A stretch of 18,343 nucleotides of DNA, from the NCBI GenBank assembly GCA_021795055.1, contig JAJYPW010000003.1, forward strand, positions 1 through 18,343, given 5' to 3'. The position numbers were made by a program, and so were the translations under genes. Below are positions 1 to 6,613 of this stretch, piece by piece (position 1 is the first letter of the stretch; each line of letters starts with the position of its first letter). The DNA comes from Thermoplasmata archaeon. GTDB lineage: Archaea; Thermoplasmatota; Thermoplasmata; Thermoplasmatales; Thermoplasmataceae. The notes under the pieces were generated by a model. The model saw nothing but the letters and a program-made list of their open reading frames with translations. It made no database searches and was not told the DNA's origin.

Positions 1-376
1 GAAAGCCATCAGGGAAGCCTACAGGAACAACGAGAGGGACAAGATAAACAGGCTCAGCAAGATGCGGACTGAGGTGATGATGGAAAGCCAGGCTGTCACA
101 ATGAACACGATGAAACCCCTGATGATACTGACTGTGTTCACCCTGCTGATATTCATCTGGCTTGACGTGTTTATCTACACGCTCCCTTACGACCTTATCT
201 CTGTTCCATGGTCGATTGGCATTAACATTGCAACCGGCGTGGCAGTGTTCATCCCTGACTGGATTGTGATCTACATGCTTTCCTCACTGACTGTGGGCTA
301 TTTTGCCACCATGATAATCAAGTACGTGGACTTCAAGTACAAGCTGGAAAAATTCGAGCATTCGGAAATGATCTGA
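1..376 (+). CDS. DUF106 / EMC3-like (YidC-Oxa1 superfamily) membrane protein, 3' part
   Basis: The frame is open from base 2, so the 5' end lies outside the window; about 124 residues are visible. They show a charged, probably coiled-coil stretch (AYRNNERDKINRLSKMRTEV), then a Met-rich segment leading to MKPLMI, and two hydrophobic segments (about residues 56-82 and 93-115 of the visible part). This is the C-terminal half of the archaeal DUF106 family, which belongs to the YidC/Oxa1/EMC3 group of membrane-protein insertases. In archaea this gene commonly sits between adk/secY and cmk, and here cmk follows after 1 nt, which supports the call. The insertase role is family knowledge and is not shown by this fragment. 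An internal ATG at 62 should not be taken as the start, because coding sequence continues upstream of it. Confidence 0.85.
   Translation, partial: KAIREAYRNNERDKINRLSKMRTEVMMESQAVTMNTMKPLMILTVFTLLIFIWLDVFIYTLPYDLISVPWSIGINIATGVAVFIPDWIVIYMLSSLTVGYFATMIIKYVDFKYKLEKFEHSEMI
364..373 (+). promoter_or_regulatory. Shine-Dalgarno site for cmk (supports TTG start)
   Basis: GGAAATGATC matches the archaeal anti-SD-derived consensus GGAGGTGATC at 8 of 10 positions. It ends 4 nt before the TTG at 378 and lies within the end of the preceding gene. It is the reason for accepting a TTG start for cytidylate kinase. Confidence 0.6.
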
Positions 377-377
377 T

Positions 378-938
378 TTGTCCAGGATCACGCTAAGCGG
401 TACAATAGGAAGCGGGAAGTCCAGCACTGGTGAGGCACTTGCGCAGATTCTTGGATACAGGTTCATTTCTGGCGGTCAGATTTTTAGGCAGAGGGCTGCC
501 GAAATGAGGATGACACTTGAGCAGTTCGAGAAGATGGCTGAGAAGGACCCCTCATTCGATACAAAGCAGAACGAAATCATTGTGGAATTCCTCAGGGAGA
601 ATGACAACATCGTGCTCGAATCAAGGTTGAGTGCATTCCTTGCAAAGGAAGCAGGCATTGAGTGCTTCAGGATTTTCCTTGATGCAGACATTGATGAACG
701 CGCAAGGAGATTTTCACGCAGGGAGTCGATTGATTTCCGGAAGAGCAAGCGCCTGATGACGGAAAGGGAGCGTTCGGACAGTGATCGATTCAGGCAATTT
801 TTCCATGCGGATCACAGGGACCCCCAACTATATAACGCCATTATAGATACTACCCACCTGAGTGTGCTAGAAGCTGCGGAGCTTATATATGAAAAATTCA
901 CCGAATGGAAACCCACTGAACGGCTTTCTGGTCATTGA
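378..938 (+). CDS. cmk: Cytidylate kinase (archaeal type)
   Basis: This cytoplasmic nucleotide kinase transfers phosphate from ATP to CMP/dCMP to give CDP/dCDP. The protein is 186 residues, normal for the short archaeal form. A P-loop (GTIGSGKSS, residues 8-16) follows the first strand, then the SGGQIFRQRA segment typical of the family, an LESRL strand after about residue 79, and an arginine-rich lid region (residues 106-125, RARRFSRRES). The start is TTG, supported by a good Shine-Dalgarno site. The gene begins 1 nt after the DUF106 stop and its 3' end overlaps cbf5 by 50 nt, so translational coupling is likely. In many archaea an L14e gene lies between cmk and cbf5; none is present here. 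Confidence 0.93.
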   Translation: MSRITLSGTIGSGKSSTGEALAQILGYRFISGGQIFRQRAAEMRMTLEQFEKMAEKDPSFDTKQNEIIVEFLRENDNIVLESRLSAFLAKEAGIECFRIFLDADIDERARRFSRRESIDFRKSKRLMTERERSDSDRFRQFFHADHRDPQLYNAIIDTTHLSVLEAAELIYEKFTEWKPTERLSGH

Positions 939-1977
939 TAAACCCAAGGGGCCGAGTTCTCACCAGCTTGATTTCTGGATAAAGCAGATGTTCCCCGGTA
1001 CGAAGGTAGGTCACATCGGTACGCTTGATCCCATGGCAACCGGTGTCCTTGTAATGGCTCTCGGGAGGGCAGTAAAACTCATAGACGTTGCCCACGAGTT
1101 CCCGAAGGAATATGTGGGTAACATGCTGCTTCACGGGGAAGTGAGCGACGAGGAACTCAACGCTGCCTTCCGAAAGTTTCAGGGGCCCATTTACCAGCTG
1201 CCTCCTCTGAGATCCGCAGTGGCGAGGAATGTCAGGATCAGGGAAATCTATTCAAGCGAAATTATTGAAAGAAACGGAAAATCCGTACTCTTCAGGGTAA
1301 AGTGCGAATCCGGCACGTACATCAGGACATACTGCACGGACATAGGGTCGTACCTTGGTAATGGAGCCCAGCTGATCGATCTTAGAAGAACAAGAACCGG
1401 GGATTTCACAGAAGACCAGCTTGTGACAATGCAGGATGTGGAGATAGCTTCAGAATTCTACAGGAACGGGAACGTCAGCATGATCGCATCCATAGTTATA
1501 CCTATCGAGTTCCTTTTCAGGAAGATCCCGAAGGTTGTTGTGAAGGAATCAGCCATCTCCAACATTTCAAGGGGGTCAGACCTTTATCCTGGAGGCATCA
1601 GGGCCATTACCGGCAATCCGGCAAGGGGGGAAAGAATTCTTGCAGTTTCTGAAAGCAATGAGATAATAGGTACCGGTAAGCTGCTAGTATCGCCATCAGA
1701 GATTTCAGACCTGAAGGTTGTGGATTTTGACAGAATCCTTATCGATCAGATCCCATTAAAGGAAGTGCGGGATGAAAGAAAAGACAGCATGGTATGGAAA
1801 GGAAGTGGAAGGGAGGAAGTACCTGTTCAAAGGGCTAAGGGAAAACCCGGTAAAGGTTATCATGTCCCTGCGAAACGGGGAGATTCCGGAAACAGAGGAG
1901 AACCCGTCAGAAGAGGTCGCGGATCTGAGAGAAATAGCCCTCAGCTTCGCAAGAGAAAGGATAGAAGAAGAGTTTAG
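889..1977 (+). CDS. cbf5: tRNA/rRNA pseudouridine synthase Cbf5 (TruB family), with an overprinted basic C-terminal tail
   Basis: Cbf5 is the catalytic subunit of archaeal H/ACA RNPs and isomerises guide-selected uridines in rRNA; it can also act on tRNA U55. The TruB core begins at IDKPKGPSSHQ (residues 16-26). The catalytic Asp is D47 in GHIGTLDPMATG, followed by the QLPPLRSAV segment, ESGTYIRTYC and LRRTRTG. A PUA-like domain spans about residues 210-290. Only about 15 residues precede the core, whereas Pyrococcus-type Cbf5 has about 40-50 more at the N terminus. GGAG at 878-881 fits the ATG at 889. The recognisable domain ends near residue 294, but the frame stays open to 362. That extra 68-residue, Arg/Lys/Gly-rich tail is read from DNA that also encodes the Nop5 N terminus. 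Whether the tail is made or conserved is unknown. Confidence 0.92.
   Translation: MKNSPNGNPLNGFLVIDKPKGPSSHQLDFWIKQMFPGTKVGHIGTLDPMATGVLVMALGRAVKLIDVAHEFPKEYVGNMLLHGEVSDEELNAAFRKFQGPIYQLPPLRSAVARNVRIREIYSSEIIERNGKSVLFRVKCESGTYIRTYCTDIGSYLGNGAQLIDLRRTRTGDFTEDQLVTMQDVEIASEFYRNGNVSMIASIVIPIEFLFRKIPKVVVKESAISNISRGSDLYPGGIRAITGNPARGERILAVSESNEIIGTGKLLVSPSEISDLKVVDFDRILIDQIPLKEVRDERKDSMVWKGSGREEVPVQRAKGKPGKGYHVPAKRGDSGNRGEPVRRGRGSERNSPQLRKRKDRRRV
1760..1767 (+). promoter_or_regulatory. Shine-Dalgarno site for nop5 inside cbf5
   Basis: AGGAAGTG, close to AGGAGGTG, lies 4 nt before the ATG at 1772. It supports initiation of Nop5 inside the cbf5 reading frame rather than at a later Met, and so supports a genuine long overlap. 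Confidence 0.55.
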
Positions 1978-2563
1978 GAGGGAGCAGTACCTCATCAGGA
2001 TTCATTCCTTCAAGGAGGAGCTTGACAGGATCATCAATCTTTATTTTGAACAGGTTATGCCGCTTTCCAACGTAATTCCGCAGATGCCGGGGAAAGATCC
2101 ATGCACAGTGTTCTCCCTGTCCTCCGGTGATTCCCTGATAGACGGAATACTGAAAGAGGGCAAGGGACTGTGCGATCTCAGGTCGATCCTGAAGGAAAGG
2201 ATGGAGACGGAGATCAGGAGGCTAATGCCGAATTCCACGGCTCTGGTGGGAACCGATATCTGCATGGACTTGCTTTCGGCTTCCAGGACGCTGAAGAAGC
2301 TTGCAGAGCTCCCCTCCGGGGCTATACAGGTCATGGGGGCGGAGAAGTCTTTTTTCAAACACCAGTCCGAGGGGACGCCCTCACCGAAGCATGGCTTTAT
2401 CTACAAGTATCCCGGCATATCTTCGCTGTCCAGAAACAGGAGGGGCAAGGTCTGCAGGCTCATCGCCTCAAGGCTCTCCATTGCAATAAGGGCTGATTAC
2501 TTCGGCAGAAAAGTTGATGCGGAAAAAATGAAGGGGGAGATAAAGGCACGGATGTCTCAGTAA
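1772..2563 (+). CDS. C/D-box RNP protein Nop5 (Nop56/Nop58 homologue), short form
   Basis: Nop5 is the scaffold of archaeal C/D-box sRNPs; it bridges L7Ae on the kink-turn RNA and the methyltransferase fibrillarin. The protein has 263 residues, short for the family. Residues 1-40 (WYGKEVEGRKYLFKG and after) resemble the N-terminal fibrillarin-binding domain. Residues 50-100 are helical and charged, with the family-like SFKEELDRIINLYFEQ. The Nop domain occupies about 155-245 and carries ALVGTDICMDLL, IQVMGAEKSFFKH (GAEK 189-192), SPKHGFIYKYP and RGKVCRLIASRLSIAIRADYF. The usual Lys-rich C-terminal tail is nearly absent. The first 206 nt overlap cbf5 in another frame. The fibrillarin gene, often adjacent in archaea, is not in this window. 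The 3' end overlaps the convergent purF by 7 nt. Confidence 0.88.
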   Translation: MKEKTAWYGKEVEGRKYLFKGLRENPVKVIMSLRNGEIPETEENPSEEVADLREIALSFARERIEEEFRREQYLIRIHSFKEELDRIINLYFEQVMPLSNVIPQMPGKDPCTVFSLSSGDSLIDGILKEGKGLCDLRSILKERMETEIRRLMPNSTALVGTDICMDLLSASRTLKKLAELPSGAIQVMGAEKSFFKHQSEGTPSPKHGFIYKYPGISSLSRNRRGKVCRLIASRLSIAIRADYFGRKVDAEKMKGEIKARMSQ

Positions 2564-4029
2564 CCCTCCAGGGCTGCCTGCAGTTCATAGTTCTTTCCGG
2601 GGACGTAGGCAGGATAGGAATTGTTGAGGCAGCCAAGGCAAAGCTGATCCTGTGAAAAGCTCAGTGACTCCGTCAGCTTACCGATTGAGATATATCCAAG
2701 GGAATCAGCGCCGATTGTTTTCCTGATTTCCTCTACGGTCTTACCCGTGGCGAGGAACTGATCCCTGGTCTTCATGTCTACCCCGAAATAGCAGGGGTAA
2801 AGAATGGGGGGGCAGCCAACCCTGACGTGAACCTGAGCGGCCCCGAATTTTTTCAGAAGGGAAACTATGTGCTTTATGGTGTTTCCTCTCACAATGCTGT
2901 CATCTACCAGAACTATGCGCTTTCCCTCTACAACCGATCGTATCGGGTTGAGTTTCAGCTTCACAGCGTTGGTCCTTGTCCTCTGGGAAGGCATTATAAA
3001 CGTTCTCTGCGAATACCTGTTCTTGATCAGACCTTCATCGTAGGGGATGCCTGAAGCCTCTGAGTATCCAAGTGCCTGTGTTCTTCCGGAATCCGGCACC
3101 GGTATGACCACGTCAGCGTCGACAGGATGTTCCTCTGCCAGCTTCTGTCCTATTCGCTTCCGGATCTCAAAAACCTCCCGCGTTTCTATAACGCTGTCAG
3201 GCCTGGCAAAATAAACGTACTCGAACATGCAATGTGCCGTCCTCCGCGCCGCATATACAAAGTGGGAGGTTATACCTTCGGAGGAGAGCTCGACAAGTTC
3301 GCCTGGCTTCACATCCCTAATCAGCCTGCCGCCAAGCGAATCTATCGCACAGCTTTCAGAAGATATCATATATGAGCCATCGACCTCCCCAAGCACAAGG
3401 GGCCTTATGCCATAGGGATCCCTCATAGCGAACAACCTGTCGTTGACCATTATTGAGGCAGAATACGCCCCTGCAAGCCTGCCCATTGCATTTCGGAAGC
3501 CTCTAGGTATGCCGAATTCCGCAATGTCCTTCGCAATTTCCACCAGCATGACCTCTGTGTCTGAAGTGGTGACGAAAGAGGCACCCCGTTTCTTCAACTC
3601 CTCGCTGAGTTTTTCGGCATTGGTGATTTCCCCGTTGTGGGAAAGACCCATGTATCCGACTGAGGTCGATATAACGAACGGGCCGGCGTTCTCGAGAGAT
3701 TTCGATCCCTGGGTCGAATATCTTGTGTGTCCGATGCCTACGATCCCAGAAAGCGACTGTGGGAGAACGCCATCTCTCTCATGGAACACCTCTCCAACAA
3801 GCCCCATCCCTTTTTTCAAGTTGATGGAAGATCCGTCGTAGGTTGCTATGCCGGCGCTTTCCTGACCCCTGTGCTGGAGAGCCTTGAGAGAAGCGACAAT
3901 GTTCGTAAAAATCTGTTCTCTGCCAATTATGCCAATGACGGCACAGTGCTCATCTGGCTTTTGCCCAGGCATAAGATCTGAGCCTTGCGGCGGGAAAGCC
4001 ACAGTGTGAGCACTTCTTCTCCCTGACAT
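2557..4029 (-). CDS. purF: Amidophosphoribosyltransferase PurF (4Fe-4S type with propeptide)
   Basis: PurF catalyses the first committed step of purine synthesis: PRPP plus glutamine gives 5-phosphoribosylamine. The N-terminal Ntn glutaminase domain starts with the nucleophile Cys in DEHCAVIGIIG, and HTRYST and HNGEITNA follow. The PRPP loop is VLVDDSIVRGNT in the C-terminal half. Four Cys match the iron-sulphur ligands of the Bacillus subtilis enzyme (HCMFEYVYFARPDS, ILYPCYFG and CLGC near the end), so a cluster is expected. The residues before the Cys would be removed as a propeptide. The propeptide length depends on the start: ATG 4029 (used here) gives 28 residues, ATG 3972 gives 9, and GTG 4047 gives 34. 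A TATA-like element at about 4059-4069 favours 4029. It follows the LSm gene on the same strand and converges with nop5. Confidence 0.95.
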   Translation of the reverse strand: MSGRRSAHTVAFPPQGSDLMPGQKPDEHCAVIGIIGREQIFTNIVASLKALQHRGQESAGIATYDGSSINLKKGMGLVGEVFHERDGVLPQSLSGIVGIGHTRYSTQGSKSLENAGPFVISTSVGYMGLSHNGEITNAEKLSEELKKRGASFVTTSDTEVMLVEIAKDIAEFGIPRGFRNAMGRLAGAYSASIMVNDRLFAMRDPYGIRPLVLGEVDGSYMISSESCAIDSLGGRLIRDVKPGELVELSSEGITSHFVYAARRTAHCMFEYVYFARPDSVIETREVFEIRKRIGQKLAEEHPVDADVVIPVPDSGRTQALGYSEASGIPYDEGLIKNRYSQRTFIMPSQRTRTNAVKLKLNPIRSVVEGKRIVLVDDSIVRGNTIKHIVSLLKKFGAAQVHVRVGCPPILYPCYFGVDMKTRDQFLATGKTVEEIRKTIGADSLGYISIGKLTESLSFSQDQLCLGCLNNSYPAYVPGKNYELQAALEGY

Positions 4030-4110
4030 GGTAGCTATGATGTCCACATCTTCTGCAGGTTATATGAACCTTTTTATTGTTCATTTTCCCCATTACCTGG
4101 GTTCCATTGC

Positions 4111-4365
4111 TCAATTCATTTCACCTCCTGAAGGCGACACGAAAATTATATTATCTCCACGGACGAGCACCCTGGAATGTACGCCCTTGCTCTCGTCCCC
4201 TATGGTTTCCCCTGCGTTCCTTATCACCAGATTCATGTAGACGTCGTATCCCTCAAGGATACCGGAATATACCCTCTTACCCCTGACTTCCACCATTACG
4301 TTTTTCTCCAGCGACTGCCGTAGGAGATCCATTGGTCTGATCGGAGATGTTCCTGCTTTAGGCAT
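4111..4365 (-). CDS. LSm (Sm-like archaeal) RNA-binding protein
   Basis: This small Sm-fold protein (84 residues from ATG 4365) would form a heptameric ring that binds U-rich RNA. The Sm1 motif is seen in PMDLLRQSLEKNVMVEVRG followed by YSGILEGYDVYMNLVI, with the hallmark D-x-x-M-N loop. The Sm2 motif is LVRGDNIIFVSP, with the R-G-D/N signature. An in-frame ATG at 4380 is possible, but a TATA box at 4391-4398 lies 29-30 nt from 4365 and only about 14 nt from 4380, so the shorter, leaderless start is preferred. Archaeal LSm genes are often followed by rpl37e; here only 63 bp separate it from purF and no L37e is present. Its divergent neighbour is aIF5A. Confidence 0.93.
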   Translation of the reverse strand: MPKAGTSPIRPMDLLRQSLEKNVMVEVRGKRVYSGILEGYDVYMNLVIRNAGETIGDESKGVHSRVLVRGDNIIFVSPSGGEMN

Positions 4366-4390
4366 GTGCAAGCACCCCATATTCAGACAG

Positions 4391-4398
4391 TATATAAT
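4391..4398 (-). promoter_or_regulatory. TATA box for the LSm gene
   Basis: Read on the minus strand this is ATTATATA, centred about 29 nt before the ATG at 4365. That is the spacing expected for a near-leaderless archaeal transcript. Confidence 0.55.
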
Positions 4399-4439
4399 TG
4401 TGTTTCACCGCTGTCCACTAAAACCGGTGCAATAGTTAT

Positions 4440-4447
4440 TTTAATAT
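4440..4447 (+). promoter_or_regulatory. TATA box for aIF5A
   Basis: TTTAATAT is centred about 30 nt before the ATG at 4474, predicting a leader of only a few nucleotides. It forms a divergent promoter pair with the LSm promoter within a 108-bp spacer. Confidence 0.6.
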
Positions 4448-4473
4448 AAGAAGTATGCAAGGTCAGATAATAA

Positions 4474-4863
4474 ATGAGCTGGCAGGAGGTAGAAGTCAGA
4501 GAACTCAAGGTTGGCAGATACATGAACATTGAAGATTCCCCATGCAAGATCATGGAGATCACAACTTCAAAACCCGGTAAGCATGGCGAAGCCAAGAGCA
4601 GGATAGTTGCAATCGGGATATTCGATGGCCAGAAGCATAGCGTAGTTTTTCCCGTCAAGCATAAGGTCAAGGTGCCAATGATAGAAAAGAAGAACGCACA
4701 GGTTCTGTCCGTTGCCAACAAGGAAGCACAGCTTATGGACAGCGAGACCTTTGAAACATTTTATGTTCCACTGGAAGAGAATGAACTTGAAAGAGTAAAG
4801 GCAGGCACAGAGGTATCGTATTGGGAAGCAATGGGCAAAAGAAAGATCATGCTTCAGAATTAA
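4474..4863 (+). CDS. Translation factor aIF5A (hypusine-containing)
   Basis: aIF5A binds the ribosomal E site and helps peptide-bond formation at difficult sequences. The length (129 residues) and two-domain layout are standard. The modification loop [11 protein letters not shown] (residues 31-41) is intact, with K36 as the predicted deoxyhypusine/hypusine site. The N-terminal SH3-like domain extends to about residue 65 and the OB-like domain fills the rest ([18 protein letters not shown] onward). Transcription probably starts within a few nt of the ATG, given the TATA box. The 3' end overlaps the agmatinase gene by 43 nt, so the two are likely co-transcribed. The deoxyhypusine synthase gene is not in the window. 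Confidence 0.96.
   Translation: MSWQEVEVRELKVGRYMNIEDSPCKIMEITTSKPGKHGEAKSRIVAIGIFDGQKHSVVFPVKHKVKVPMIEKKNAQVLSVANKEAQLMDSETFETFYVPLEENELERVKAGTEVSYWEAMGKRKIMLQN
4810..4814 (+). promoter_or_regulatory. Shine-Dalgarno site for agmatinase (supports TTG start)
   Basis: GAGGT lies 6 nt before the TTG at 4821, inside the end of the aIF5A gene. No other plausible in-frame ATG, GTG or TTG occurs before the conserved [10 protein letters not shown] region. Confidence 0.45.
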
Positions 4864-5714
4864 GTGAACTGACCAGGCCACTGACCCTGCCCGACTCTGC
4901 TTCGGAATATTCCGATGCACGATACGTTATTTTCGGAGTGCCATATGACGGTACTTCAAGCTACAGGAAGGGATCCAGGCTTGCACCAAACAGGCTCAGG
5001 GAGGCTTACGACAATCTGGAGTCTTTCGATCCTCAGTATGGGGTAGATTTCAAGGAGGCGGGAATCCACGATCTTGGTGACATAAGCCCGGGTGAAGATG
5101 CAGAGACTAACGTGAATCTTGTTGAAACCCTGACTGGATACCTGAGGAAGGACGGGAAAATTCCAATAATGCTTGGAGGGGAACACTCAATCACCATTGG
5201 AGCAGTCAGGACCTTCAGCGATTGTGCAATGGTGATAATAGATGCGCATTCTGACTTTCGGTTTGAGTACATGGGAAACAGGTACAACCATGCATGCGTG
5301 ACAAGGCGATCCCTGGAAATTCTTGGTAAGGGACGGATCGCGTCTGTTGGTACTAGATCGATTTCCAGGGAAGAATTTGAGTCGCCTGAATTCAGGGATG
5401 TCAGATTCATCTCTTCAGCGTACGTGAGGGATAATGGAATAGAGAAGGTTGCGAAAGAATTGAAGGAAATGTTCTCCGGAAAGAGGATCTATTTTTCCAT
5501 AGACATGGATGGTATAGATCCAGCCTATGCGCCGGCTGTCGGCACACCTGAACCATATGGGCTGACGCATTTCGATGTCCGGGAACTCATCAAATCACTT
5601 TCCAGCAGCATTGTCGCATTTGATATTGTAGAATTCACGCCGCTGTATGACAACGGAAACACTGCAATGCTTGCCGCGAAGCTGATTCAGGACTTTATCG
5701 GATCAAGGCGTTAG
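4821..5714 (+). CDS. speB: Agmatinase (arginase/ureohydrolase family)
   Basis: It is predicted to hydrolyse agmatine to putrescine and urea in the cytoplasm, feeding spermidine synthesis. The 297-residue protein has all the ureohydrolase binuclear manganese motifs: GGEHS (119-123, ligand H122), DAHSD (141-145), SIDMDGIDP (226-234, D228 and D233 or nearby) and E271 in EFTP. The substrate-loop NHA is at 156-158, and the opening [18 protein letters not shown] is typical of agmatinases. The start is TTG within the aIF5A gene (43-nt overlap) with a GAGGT site upstream, implying translational coupling. The agmatinase assignment rests on overall motif style and on the aIF5A linkage. Related activities (arginase, guanidino-acid hydrolases) cannot be excluded. 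Confidence 0.9.
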   Translation: MGSNGQKKDHASELSELTRPLTLPDSASEYSDARYVIFGVPYDGTSSYRKGSRLAPNRLREAYDNLESFDPQYGVDFKEAGIHDLGDISPGEDAETNVNLVETLTGYLRKDGKIPIMLGGEHSITIGAVRTFSDCAMVIIDAHSDFRFEYMGNRYNHACVTRRSLEILGKGRIASVGTRSISREEFESPEFRDVRFISSAYVRDNGIEKVAKELKEMFSGKRIYFSIDMDGIDPAYAPAVGTPEPYGLTHFDVRELIKSLSSSIVAFDIVEFTPLYDNGNTAMLAAKLIQDFIGSRR

Positions 5715-5746
5715 GGAAGAAACCCGGTTATGGTGGACGTGTGGGT

Positions 5747-6277
5747 TCAGGCGCCCATTTTCTTTGCAATGTCCAGTCCCTTGGTGATTACAACTGTGCA
5801 TGGAGTGGGGAGCTTCATGGAAGCCTTGTGAAGTACTTCCTTCAGGTCCTTTGCTTTATCGGCGTTGACCCTTGCCACCATTATTATGTCTTTGGAATGC
5901 ACCCGTGCAGCAGTACCAACTGGCTTTCCGAATGCCATGCTCATTCCACTGGATATTCTGTCTGCACCTGCCCCGGTTGCCATCTTATGTTCCCTAATGA
6001 CATGATGGGGATATGGTCTGATCTGCAGATAAAATCCATCTACGCCGGCAAGTTCGCTAAGTTTCCTGTTCACAAGAACCCTAGCCGCCTCAAGTGCAGT
6101 GTGCCTGATCTGGCAGGACTCTTCAGCAACGAGTCTCATTTCAATCTCGAAATCCCTCTTCTGGTTCCCCTGCACAAAAGTAGTAATCTTTGGATATGGT
6201 ACGCCGCCCATGAATTCTCTGCGCGTGTAAGCCGGTCCGGATATCTTGGTGTACATTCGTGCGGGTTTAGTTACCAT
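5747..6277 (-). CDS. rpl10e: 50S ribosomal protein L10e (uL16 family)
   Basis: This is the archaeal/eukaryotic L10e protein of the large subunit, placed near the peptidyl-transferase and 5S rRNA region and homologous to bacterial L16. The 176 residues match the family. They include the N-terminal KPARMYTKISGPAYTRREF, the YPKITTFVQGN segment, the conserved RPYPHHVIREHKMATGAGADR loop and GKPVGTAARV. A TATA-like element at 6302-6309 sits about 28 nt before the ATG, indicating a leaderless transcript. The gene converges with agmatinase, with a 32-bp spacer. It is separated from ftsZ on the same strand by 336 bp and appears to be monocistronic. Confidence 0.96.
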   Translation of the reverse strand: MVTKPARMYTKISGPAYTRREFMGGVPYPKITTFVQGNQKRDFEIEMRLVAEESCQIRHTALEAARVLVNRKLSELAGVDGFYLQIRPYPHHVIREHKMATGAGADRISSGMSMAFGKPVGTAARVHSKDIIMVARVNADKAKDLKEVLHKASMKLPTPCTVVITKGLDIAKKMGA

Positions 6278-6301
6278 GAAGTTCGCACCGTAATTTACAC
6301 C

Positions 6302-6309
6302 TAATAAAA
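6302..6309 (-). promoter_or_regulatory. TATA-like element for rpl10e
   Basis: On the minus strand a run of T leads into TTTATTA, centred about 28 nt before the L10e ATG at 6277. This is consistent with leaderless transcription. Confidence 0.45.
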
Positions 6310-6353
6310 AAAGCTATGCGGGCAATCATCAGTTTGCCTGTTCAATGCATTTT

Positions 6354-6407
6354 GTGCATTTATGAGGTGATTGTCCCGGTCTACGATGAATTATGGCATA
6401 AATGCAC
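6354..6407. repeat. Perfect 11-bp inverted repeat, 32-nt spacer
   Basis: GTGCATTTATG at 6354-6364 is the exact reverse complement of CATAAATGCAC at 6397-6407. Similarity stops abruptly outside the arms. It lies 77-130 bp upstream of the L10e start. It could be a two-site operator, a hairpin stem, or chance. Confidence 0.6.
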
Positions 6408-6613
6408 TTTCTCAACAACTTCCAGGAAGTGAAGAATGATGCAATGATTAGGCTCTGGTTACTCAGTTATCCGGCCTGGCCTGTCAAAATTACCCCTGAT
6501 GCTAAGAATGAACCCGGATGGTTTTATAAAAAAGGAAGATAATTGGAAAAAATAACAGATCATGACATATGGAAAGACTGTGGCTTGCTGCTGGAGCTGA
6601 CTTGCTGGCTTGA

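Larger units (their letters stand above)
6278..6613. other. Non-coding gap between ftsZ and rpl10e containing an inverted repeat
   Basis: There is no convincing gene in these 336 bp. They hold the L10e TATA element (6302-6309), a perfect 11-bp inverted repeat (6354-6364 and 6397-6407), and an AT-rich TTTTATAAAAAAGG at 6521-6534 that could act as a TATA box on either strand. No tRNA fold or conserved RNase P or SRP RNA core was recognised. The longest open stretches are very short. Confidence 0.5.

Noticed and set aside
2170..2496. Plus-strand frame of 108 codons inside nop5
   Set aside because: It covers the conserved Nop domain in another frame and has no Shine-Dalgarno site or family match.
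5741..6304. Long plus-strand open frame (187 codons) opposite rpl10e
   Set aside because: It is Cys/His/Trp-rich with no homology and is fully antisense to a certain ribosomal protein gene.
6354..6407. Ends of an insertion sequence
   Set aside because: The arms enclose only 32 nt, no transposase fragment is present, and no flanking target duplication is seen.
6278..6613. C/D-box guide RNA near the TGATG-like and CTGA-like strings
   Set aside because: No properly spaced C, D', C' and D box set was found; such short motifs occur by chance.
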